This document shows, one piece after another, positions 17,792-25,600 of a DNA stretch of 64,000 bases (within the stretch, counting starts at the first letter, position 1; each line of letters starts with the position of its first letter). The notes under the pieces are model-generated. The model was not told where the DNA came from, did not search any database, and saw only the letters and a program-made list of their open reading frames with translations. This stretch comes from Polymorphobacter multimanifer. Lineage in GTDB: Bacteria > Pseudomonadota > Alphaproteobacteria > Sphingomonadales > Sphingomonadaceae. Location: positions 1 to 64,000 of the forward strand of contig NZ_JACIIV010000001.1 in assembly GCF_014205635.1 (NCBI RefSeq), read 5' to 3'. The translations under genes were made by a program, and so were the position numbers.

Positions 17792-19039
17792 ATGACTGAC
17801 GACCAGAAGCGCGGCGCCGAGGCTGTGCCGCAATCCTCGCCCGATACGGCAGCCGGCACCGGACCCGAGCAGGTGGATCGCGCCGCAGCAGCATCGACCG
17901 TCGAGGGAGCCGCAGCCGAGCCACGTGGTCCGGTGTGGCTGCCACCGGAGCAGCATGATGCGATTGCGGCGACGCTCGGCGGGCGTGGCCCGACGGTCGC
18001 TGACGCGGCACTCGATGATGTTGAAACGAGCGCTGCCGAGGACGGGAAGGCGACGGCTGCCGGTGCTGCGGCATCTGACGGGAGTTCCGCCACCGGGGCG
18101 GGCGCTGGCGATGGCAGCGGCAGCAGCCGGAGCGAGATGGTTCGCGGGGGCGGCGCGGGTGCCGACACCGGTGGTGCCTTCATCAATGATGGCTCGCAAG
18201 GCCAGGATGATCCGATCCGCGATACGCTGTTGCAGCTCGGCTACCTGTCCGAAGACCAGTCCGCGCGCGTGACTGCGCATGCCGTTGCGCGTGGCCTGGC
18301 GTTTGACCAGGCAGCGCTCGAGCTTGGCTTCATCACCTTCGAGGATCTTGACCGGGCGCGCGAGCAGCTGATCAACAGCCTTGCACAGACCACGGCGCGG
18401 CGACGCCCGGTGTCCGACGAGCTGGTGGTGATCAGCGATCCGAGGGGACTGCGAGCCGAGGCCGTGCGGTTGCTGCGCACCCAGGTGATCGCGCAGCATA
18501 TCAAGGCTGGCCGTCGCGGGCTGGCGCTGGTGTCTCCGGTGGTGGACAGCGGATGCAGCAACCTGGTGAGCAATCTTGCCGTGGCGCTTTCGCAGGTGGG
18601 GATCAAGACCCTGCTCGTCGATGCCAATCTGCGGGCACCGCGCCTGCACGAGATCTTCGGGCTCGATGCCGATGCGCCCGGGTTGACGAGTTATCTCTCG
18701 ATGCAGGTCAGCCGGCCGGAGCGGGTGGTGCAGGCCAATGTGTTGCCGAGCCTCGCGATCATCACGGCGGGGCCGACGGCGTCGCGGCCGCAGGAACTGC
18801 TGTCCAGCCGACGCTTTCGCGATGGCGTCAACATGCTGTTGCGCGAATATGATCTGGTGCTGTTCGACACACCGCCCGCGAACAGCAGCGCCGACGCGCT
18901 GACGATTGGTGCGGCTGCCGGCTATGTGATGCTGGTGGCCCGCCGTGACCAGGCGTATTTCAAGGACATTTCGACGCTTGTCGAGCAGTTGCAGACATCG
19001 CGTTGCCCCTTGATCGGCTCAGTCCTGAACGAGTTTTGA
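17792..19039 (+). CDS. epsG: EpsG-like ATPase / BY-kinase homologue with a degenerate P-loop
   Basis: A 415-residue partner of EpsF. Residues 1-135 are low-complexity (Ala, Gly, Asp, Ser). A helical domain (DTLLQLGYLSEDQ to LDRAREQ) resembles the N-terminal domains of type II secretion ATPases. The CpsD/CapB-like ATPase domain follows, with Walker A' LLVDANLRAP and Walker B LVLFDTPP. The Walker A itself reads SPVVDSGCSNLVSNLAV: the usual Gly-x-Gly-Lys/Arg-Ser is D-S-G-C-S with C255 where Lys or Arg belongs. No C-terminal Tyr cluster is present (ends SVLNEF). It may be a non-catalytic regulator. ATG 17792 follows GGAG; a GTG at 17786 is possible. Confidence 0.82.
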   Translation: MTDDQKRGAEAVPQSSPDTAAGTGPEQVDRAAAASTVEGAAAEPRGPVWLPPEQHDAIAATLGGRGPTVADAALDDVETSAAEDGKATAAGAAASDGSSATGAGAGDGSGSSRSEMVRGGGAGADTGGAFINDGSQGQDDPIRDTLLQLGYLSEDQSARVTAHAVARGLAFDQAALELGFITFEDLDRAREQLINSLAQTTARRRPVSDELVVISDPRGLRAEAVRLLRTQVIAQHIKAGRRGLALVSPVVDSGCSNLVSNLAVALSQVGIKTLLVDANLRAPRLHEIFGLDADAPGLTSYLSMQVSRPERVVQANVLPSLAIITAGPTASRPQELLSSRRFRDGVNMLLREYDLVLFDTPPANSSADALTIGAAAGYVMLVARRDQAYFKDISTLVEQLQTSRCPLIGSVLNEF

Positions 19040-19041
19040 CG

Positions 19042-19941
19042 ATGGCGACGCTCGCTCCGCGGCAAGGTGTGGACTGGTCGGTGGTCGTGCGCAGCCATTG
19101 GCTGCTCGTGGTCGGCGCGCTCTCGCTGCTCGTCCCGACGGTCTATTCGATGGCGAGGGGGCCGTGGTCGGTCGAGTCGGGGGTGCATGGGCCGATCGTG
19201 CTGGCGACCGGGCTCTGGCTCATCTATGGCCGGATCGACGAGATTCGCGAGCATATGCGGCCCGGTGCAGGCTGGCTGACAGGCCTGGGGATTGTCGTGG
19301 CGATCTGCCTTTATGGCTTCGGCCGGGCTTTCGACTTCATCAGCATCGAAGTGGCGGGAATGTTGCTGGCATTGCTTTCGGTCGCCCATGCCTATCTGGG
19401 GCTGGAGGTGCTGAAGCGGCTGTGGTTTCCGATCTTTTATCTCGGCTTCATCATCCCGCTGCCGAACTGGTTCCTCGATGTCGTGACCCAGCCGCTGAAA
19501 CTGTTCGTGAGCGAGATCGTGACCGGCGCCCTTTCGAGCTTCGGCTATCCGATGGGGCGGCAGGGCGTGACGATCTTCGTGTCTACCTACCAGTTGCTGG
19601 TCGAGGATGCATGCGCCGGGCTGAATTCGCTTGTCAGCCTGTCGGCCATCGGGCTCTTCTATGTTTACATGCTGCGCGGCTCCAACTGGCGCTATTCGCT
19701 GCTGCTGCTGGCGCTCGTGCTGCCGGTTGCCATCGGGGCCAACATCGTTCGCGTGGCGGCGCTGGTGCTCATCACCTATTACATGGGCAATGCGGCAGCG
19801 CAGGGCTATCTCCACAACTTTGCAGGCATGGTGACCTTCGTGTCGGCGCTGCTGCTGATCTTCCTCGTCGACAAGATCCTGACTCCGGTACGCAATGCGC
19901 TGGCGCGGATGGAAACGCGGCAGGAGGGCCGTACCGCATGA
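19042..19941 (+). CDS. xrtV: Exosortase V
   Basis: A 299-residue polytopic membrane protein of the exosortase family, predicted to cleave PEP-CTERM-type sorting signals and release or anchor substrates. The family triad is visible: C191 in VEDACAGLNSL, R237 in NIVRVAALVLITYYMG and H258 in GYLHNFAGM. Several hydrophobic helices surround it. The EPS-locus setting, the EpsI-type partner gene directly downstream and the small accessory gene after it point to the sphingomonad exosortase V group. ATG 19042 lies 2 bases after the epsG stop; an upstream frame would run into epsG. No substrate with a C-terminal sorting signal was found in this window. Confidence 0.88.
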   Translation: MATLAPRQGVDWSVVVRSHWLLVVGALSLLVPTVYSMARGPWSVESGVHGPIVLATGLWLIYGRIDEIREHMRPGAGWLTGLGIVVAICLYGFGRAFDFISIEVAGMLLALLSVAHAYLGLEVLKRLWFPIFYLGFIIPLPNWFLDVVTQPLKLFVSEIVTGALSSFGYPMGRQGVTIFVSTYQLLVEDACAGLNSLVSLSAIGLFYVYMLRGSNWRYSLLLLALVLPVAIGANIVRVAALVLITYYMGNAAAQGYLHNFAGMVTFVSALLLIFLVDKILTPVRNALARMETRQEGRTA

Positions 19942-20627
19942 ACCGGCGCGACATATTGATGGGTGGCGCGATGCTGACCGCCTCGGGGGCGGCGCTTGCG
20001 CTGACCCCGCGAAACCGGCTGGTGCTGCTCGACGACGACCGCAGCCTGGAAGCAATCGTGCCGGCGAAGCTGGGCAACTGGACGTCGGCGCCTTCGGACG
20101 CCTTTGTGCTGCCCAAGACCGAGGGCAGCCTGTCCGACCGCATTTACAACCAGACGCTGACGCGGCTCTATGTGGCGCCCGATGCAATGCCGGTGATGCT
20201 GGTCATTGCCTATGGTGCCGTACAGAACGACCAGTTGCAGCTGCACAGGCCCGAAGTCTGCTATTCGGCAGTGGGGTTCGAGATTGCGTCGACCCGCGTC
20301 GAGACGCTCGATCTTGGCCGCAGTGCGATGCTGCCGCTGCGCGAACTCGAAGCGACGTCGACAACGCGGATCGAATCGATCGTCTACTGGACGCGCATCG
20401 GGGATGATCTGCCGACCGACGGCAGCTCGCAGCGCATGGTCAAGTTGCGCCAGCAGCTTTCGGGATATCTTGCGGACGGCGTGTTGGTGCGGCTTTCCAC
20501 CGTTGCGCCTGCATCGCCCGAAGTATTCCGCGCGCTGGGCAGTTTCGCCACGTCCATGATCGATGCGATCGCTCCTTCGGATCGCGATGTGCTGATCGGC
20601 AGGCCGCTCGCGAAACTGATGCAGTGA
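19938..20627 (+). CDS. epsI: EpsI-type exosortase-associated protein
   Basis: A 229-residue protein beginning with a Tat-like or signal-anchor sequence (MNRRDILMGGAMLTASGAALAL), then the EpsI domain: AIVPAKLGNWTSAP, YNQTLTRLYV, VMLVIAYGAVQND, the conserved HRPEVCYSAVGFEI motif with its Cys, and IVYWTRIGDDLPTDGSSQRM. EpsI proteins accompany or are fused to exosortases in EPS loci; their biochemical role is not settled. The start overlaps the xrtV stop by 4 bases. Confidence 0.87.
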   Translation: MNRRDILMGGAMLTASGAALALTPRNRLVLLDDDRSLEAIVPAKLGNWTSAPSDAFVLPKTEGSLSDRIYNQTLTRLYVAPDAMPVMLVIAYGAVQNDQLQLHRPEVCYSAVGFEIASTRVETLDLGRSAMLPLRELEATSTTRIESIVYWTRIGDDLPTDGSSQRMVKLRQQLSGYLADGVLVRLSTVAPASPEVFRALGSFATSMIDAIAPSDRDVLIGRPLAKLMQ

Positions 20628-20677
20628 CCCTGAGCGAGCGCCCTGTCGGCAGCTCCGCCTGGCCAGGCGGAGGGAGG

Positions 20678-20938
20678 TCAGTCGTTGCGCTCGAACGGGC
20701 GCAGCGCATACCAGATGAACGCCAGGGTGCCGATGCCGAGGCCGATTGCAAGGGCGTGGTAGCTGGTGTCATCCGCCTTGATGGCTTCGTTGCCGAAATA
20801 ATTGGTGACGGCGCAACCGACCGCTGCAACGAGATATTGCCACAGATGATCCTTGGCCTCCCCCTGGGAGCGCTGGAGGAAGAGAACGATCAGGCCGGCA
20901 AACACAAGAATAGTAAGCCAATCGTAAGCAGTTTCCAT
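20678..20938 (-). CDS. XrtV sorting-system accessory-like small membrane protein
   Basis: An 86-residue protein with about three hydrophobic segments: TILVFAGLIVLFLQ, LWQYLVAAVGCAVTNYFGN and ALAIGLGIGTLAFIWYAL. It ends in RPFERND. It resembles the small accessory proteins found beside exosortase V in sphingomonads, and its position just after xrtV and epsI supports that. It is the only minus-strand gene inside the export arm, pointing toward epsI and away from the WcaJ-like gene. ATG 20938 is preferred; the frame is open 24 codons further upstream. Confidence 0.75.
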   Translation of the reverse strand: METAYDWLTILVFAGLIVLFLQRSQGEAKDHLWQYLVAAVGCAVTNYFGNEAIKADDTSYHALAIGLGIGTLAFIWYALRPFERND

Positions 20939-20976
20939 CGGTGTGATCCTAAAAGACCGGTGGTCGTTATACCAAT

Positions 20977-22494
20977 ATGCAACTCTTTGCGAACGACTTT
21001 TCGCGAGCAAGAGCGACGGGCCGCATGACGGACCGCCTGCCCGAGGTGGTGACCCCCGACGCCGGACTGCTGCATGGCGACCGGCCGGGCGTGCCGCTGG
21101 AATTCGCTGTCATCGTGCTGCGGTTGATCGAATTCGGGATCGTGCTGACGTCCGGCTATCTGATGGCGCTGCTGCTCGGCGAGCCCAGGCTCGGCGTGGA
21201 CGGCGCGGTCTACGGGCGAGTGGTACTGCTGGGCGCGATCGTGTTCGCGACGCTGGCCGAGGCGATGGGATGCTACGATCTCGACGCGCAATTCTCGCTG
21301 CGGATCGTCTGGCGACGGCTGGCCGGCAGTTGGCTGATGACGGCGTTGTTTCTCATCACGCTCGGATTTCTGCTCAAGGCATCGGACGATGTGTCACGGG
21401 GATGGGCGCTGGCCTGGTTTTCCGGCGGTGGTTCGGCGCTGCTGCTGAGCCGTGCAGGGACGACGATCTGGGTGCGGCGGCTGAAGAACCGCGGCACGTT
21501 CAACCAGCGCGTGGCGATTTTCGGGGCCAGCATCCAGGGTGAGCGCTTCGCCAATTATGTGCTCAACAACAGCCGTTTGACGATCTCGCTTATCGGCTTC
21601 TTCGACGATCGGTCGGATGGCCGGGTGCTTGCTGCGCCGGCAGGACACAAGGTGCTCGGCAATCTGACGACACTGATGGCAATGATCCGCGAGGGCCGGA
21701 TCGACCAGGTGGTGGTGGCGCTGCCCTGGTCGGCGGAAACGCGGTTGCAGCAGATCGTCAGCCGGCTGGCGCTCACCCCGGTGCGGATCCGGCTGGCACC
21801 GGACCTGGCGAGCTTTGCCTTTGCACGGCGGCCGGTGGTGATGCTGGGCGAAATGCCGGTGATGACGCTGTTCGAGCGGCCGATCTCGGGTATGGATGCG
21901 CTGCTGAAGCGTGCCGAGGACCTGGTACTGACATCGATCATCCTGGCGTTCCTGTGGCCGGTGCTGCTGCTGGTGGCGATTGCGGTCCGCATCGATTCGC
22001 CGGGACCGATCTTCTTCCGCCAGCCGCGCGAAGGCTTCAACAATCGCCAGTTCAAGGTGTTCAAGTTCCGGTCGATGTATCACGACAAGGGGCAGGTCGA
22101 TCGCATTCAGCAGGCGAGCAAGCGCGACCCGAGGGTGACGCCGGTTGGCCGCTTCATCCGCCGCACGAGCCTTGATGAACTGCCACAGTTGCTCAACGTG
22201 ATGCAGGGCGACATGAGCCTGGTGGGGCCGCGCCCGCATGCGCCGTCCACGCGCGCCGGCGGTCGGCTGTTTTCGGAAGTCGTTGCGAGCTATGCGGCGC
22301 GGCACAAGGTGAAGCCCGGCATCACCGGCTGGGCGCAGGTGTGCGGCTGGCGAGGCGAGACCGATACCGAGGACAAGCTGGTCAAGCGGCTTGAGCATGA
22401 TCTGCATTATATCGAAAACTGGTCGTTGGGATTCGACCTGTATATTCTGGTGCGGACCGTCGGTGCTGTGGTGCTGAACCGGGAAGTGTTCTGA
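20977..22494 (+). CDS. WcaJ-type undecaprenyl-phosphate sugar phosphotransferase
   Basis: This 505-residue enzyme would start the EPS repeat unit by moving a sugar-1-phosphate onto undecaprenyl phosphate. It has four N-terminal transmembrane helices, a Rossmann-like CoA-binding-type domain ([18 protein letters not shown]), a re-entrant membrane segment ([22 protein letters not shown]) and the C-terminal catalytic bac_transf domain. That domain shows [49 protein letters not shown] and [15 protein letters not shown]. The sugar (glucose or galactose) is unknown. The start is uncertain: ATG 20977 or ATG 21025 (MTDRLPEV), neither with a strong ribosome site. Confidence 0.9.
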   Translation: MQLFANDFSRARATGRMTDRLPEVVTPDAGLLHGDRPGVPLEFAVIVLRLIEFGIVLTSGYLMALLLGEPRLGVDGAVYGRVVLLGAIVFATLAEAMGCYDLDAQFSLRIVWRRLAGSWLMTALFLITLGFLLKASDDVSRGWALAWFSGGGSALLLSRAGTTIWVRRLKNRGTFNQRVAIFGASIQGERFANYVLNNSRLTISLIGFFDDRSDGRVLAAPAGHKVLGNLTTLMAMIREGRIDQVVVALPWSAETRLQQIVSRLALTPVRIRLAPDLASFAFARRPVVMLGEMPVMTLFERPISGMDALLKRAEDLVLTSIILAFLWPVLLLVAIAVRIDSPGPIFFRQPREGFNNRQFKVFKFRSMYHDKGQVDRIQQASKRDPRVTPVGRFIRRTSLDELPQLLNVMQGDMSLVGPRPHAPSTRAGGRLFSEVVASYAARHKVKPGITGWAQVCGWRGETDTEDKLVKRLEHDLHYIENWSLGFDLYILVRTVGAVVLNREVF

Positions 22495-22666
22495 ACGACG
22501 TGCTGTTTTGGCAACAACCTGCCAGAATGTGACAGTTTATGGCAATTTAGTTGTCCAAACTACCTTTGCATTGGACATGTTATTGTCTAATGCCGGAGCT
22601 TCGTCGTGATTCGGGGTGTTCTCCCCGAGTTCTGGCATATGAAGATTCTTGAGACGGGTGAGTTTT
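22495..22666 (+). promoter_or_regulatory. Upstream region of the 3-hydroxypropionate operon
   Basis: This AT-richer gap precedes the propionyl-CoA synthase gene. Three related 8-base half-sites occur: TTGTCCAA (22551-22558), TTGGACAT (22571-22578, inverted) and TTGTCTAA (22583-22590). Such spacing suggests a regulator binding two overlapping palindromes. A second loose inverted pair, TGCCA and TGGCA, lies at about 22520-22543. GGGTGAG (22657-22663) is the probable ribosome site. I cannot place a -10/-35 pair with confidence. Confidence 0.5.
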
Positions 22667-25600
22667 ATGACCGACGCGATCGACATGCCGAAGACCGCAA
22701 CCGCTGAACGGACGGTGCCGACGCCGGTGACGAATGCCGTGCGAACGCGGGCAGACTGGAACGCGATGCGCGCGGCGGTGCTGGCCGATCCAGGGGCTTT
22801 TCATGGCGAGATTGCTTCGCGCAACCTGCACTGGCTGGTGACGCTGGACGATGGTCGCAAGGCGTGGCTGACCCGCGAGGGCGAGACCTGGACGGGATGG
22901 GATGCCGCGACGCTGGCGCCGGTGAATGCGTCCCTGGGGGCCGACTTCGCGCCATGGGACCGTGCTTTCAATGCCGATGATGCACCGCATTTTCGCTGGT
23001 TCGAGGGTGGGCGGACGAATGCGGCGTTCAACGAGCTCGACCGGCATGTGCTGAAAGGCTTCGGCACCGAGACGGCGGTGATCTTCGAGGGTGACCGCTG
23101 GGACATGGCCGAGGACGGCGGGCGCGGGGCGCCGGTCGATTGCTACCCTATCAGCCGGCGGCGACTGCTGCTGGAAGCGGCGAAGTGCGCGCTTGCGCTG
23201 AAAGCTCTGGGCCTGAAGGCCGGCGATCGTATCGCGCTCAACATGCCCAATATTCCGGCGCAGATCTTCTGGACCGAGGGCGCCAAGCGTGCCGGCATCA
23301 TCTACACGCCGGTGTTCGGCGGGTTTTCGGACAAGACGCTGTCGGACCGTATCCATGATGCCGGCGCCAAGGTGGTGGTGACTGCCGATGGTGGCTTCCG
23401 CAATGCGCAGATCTTTGCGTTCAAGACCGCTTATACCGACCCGGCCCTCGACAATTACGTGCCGGTTGGTGTGGCGATCGAGCTGCTCGAGACGCGGCTG
23501 AAGGAGGCCGATCTGGAGCTTTCGGCCGATGATGCGGCGGTGATCGGCGAGGCGGTGAAGACGACGCTGAAGGGCGAGGTGACGGTCGAGCGCGGCGATG
23601 TGATGCGCGGCGTGGGCCGGGCATTGGCCGAGCTCGGCAATGAGGGCCGGGTTGATGCCGCAGCTGCAGCGCGGGTGCGGATTGCGGTGGCCGAGGCGCT
23701 GGTGGCGACGCCGCCGCGGGTGGAGGCGGTGGTGGTGGCGCGGCACACCGGGCAGCCCGATATCGTGTGGCGGGAGCGTGATGTCTGGTCGCATGATTTG
23801 ACCGACAAGGCGTTGGCGGACATCCTGGCGGCGGCGGGGTTGGCGGACCTGGCGGCGCTCGAAGCGCTTGATGATGCAGGCTTTGTGCAGGCGATCTGGA
23901 AGGCGGCACCGCCGCTGCCGGTCGATGCCGAGTATCCCATGTTCTTCATCTATACCTCGGGCTCGACGGGCAAGCCCAAGGGCGTGGTGCATGTGCATGG
24001 CGGCTATGCCGCGGGCATCGCCGAGACGATGAAGGTGGCGTTCGATGCGCGGCCGGGCGACACCATCTATGTGGTGGCCGATCCGGGCTGGATCACCGGG
24101 CAGAGCTACATGATTGCCGCCCCGCTGCTGACGCGGGTGACGACGGTTGTGGGCGAGGGCTCGCCGGTGTTCCCGCACGCCGGGCGCTTTGCGGCGATGA
24201 TCGAGCGGCATGGGGTGACGATCTTCAAGGCCGGGGTGACCTTCCTCAAGGCGATCATGACCGATCCGCAGAATTTGAAGGACTTCGAGGCCTATGATCT
24301 GAGTGGCTTGCGTGTTGCCACCTTCTGCGCCGAGCCGACCTCGCCTTCGGTGCAGGCGTTCGGCATGGCCAATGTGACGCCCAACTACATCAACAGCTAT
24401 TGGGCGACCGAGCATGGCGGGATCGCCTGGACGCACTTTTATGGCAATGGCGATTTTCCGCTGGCGGCCGATGCGCGGACGTTTCCGCTGCCTTGGATCG
24501 TGGGCGATGTGTGGCTGGAAGATGCTGCCGGGACTGCCGATGCCGAAGCACCCTTTGCGCGCACTTCGGGTGGGGTGAAGTGGCGGCGTGCGGCGACCGG
24601 CGAGAAGGGCGAAATCGTCATCGCCTCGCCTTATCCGTATCTGGCGCGGACAGTTTGGGGTGATTCCGGGAACTTCCGGGTCGAAGACGGGGCGGTTGTC
24701 GGGGGCTGGAAGGGCGATGCCGGGCGCTGGAGCGACGGTTATTGGGGGCGCTGGGACGGTGTCTGGGCCTATACCCAGGGCGACTTTGCCGTGCGCCACA
24801 CCGATGAGGGTTTTTCGCTGCACGGCCGCTCGGATGACGTGATCAACGTCTCCGGGCACCGGATGGGGACCGAGGAGATCGAGGGGGCGATTTTGCGCGA
24901 CAAGGCGCTCGACCCCAATTCGCCGCTCGGCAATGTGCTGGTGGTGGGGGCGCCGCATCGCGAGAAGGGGTTGACCCCGATTGCGTTCGTGACGGCAGCG
25001 CCGGGGCGCGTGCTGACGCGCGATGACTTCCGGCGCTTGTCGGACCTGGTGCGACAGGAAAAGGGTTCCGTGGCGGTGCCGGGGGACTTCATCGAGGTGA
25101 GCCAGTTCCCCGAGACGCGCTCGGGCAAATATGTGCGGCGCATGGTGCGTGCGGTGGTGGAAGGGGCGGAGCTCGGCGATGTGTCGACGCTGCGTAACCC
25201 CGAGAGCCTCGACGAGCTGAAGAGCGCCGTGGCCGCGTGGGAGAACAAGCAGAAGCTTTCCAGCGAGCAGGCGATCTTCGATCGTTATCGCTACTTCAGG
25301 GTGCAGTATAACGACGTCGGGGCCGGCCAGAAGGTGGCGACGGTTTATGTGACCAACCCGCCGGTCAATGCGCTCAACGAGCGGGCGATCGATGAGCTGG
25401 TCATCGTCGTCGAGCATCTGTCGCGGCGCGATGATGTGGTGGCGGTGGTGTTCACCGGTGATGGCACGGCGAGCTTTGTGGCCGGCGCCGACATTCGCCA
25501 GTTCCTCGACGAAATTCATACCGTGGAAGAAGCGCGGGTGCTGCCGAACAATGCGCAGCTGGCGTTCGGCAAGATCGAGGCGATGAACAAGCCGTGCGTT

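Noticed and set aside
16395-19039. An active bacterial tyrosine kinase system (EpsF/EpsG)
   Set aside because: The P-loop lysine and the C-terminal tyrosine cluster are both missing, so kinase activity is not claimed.
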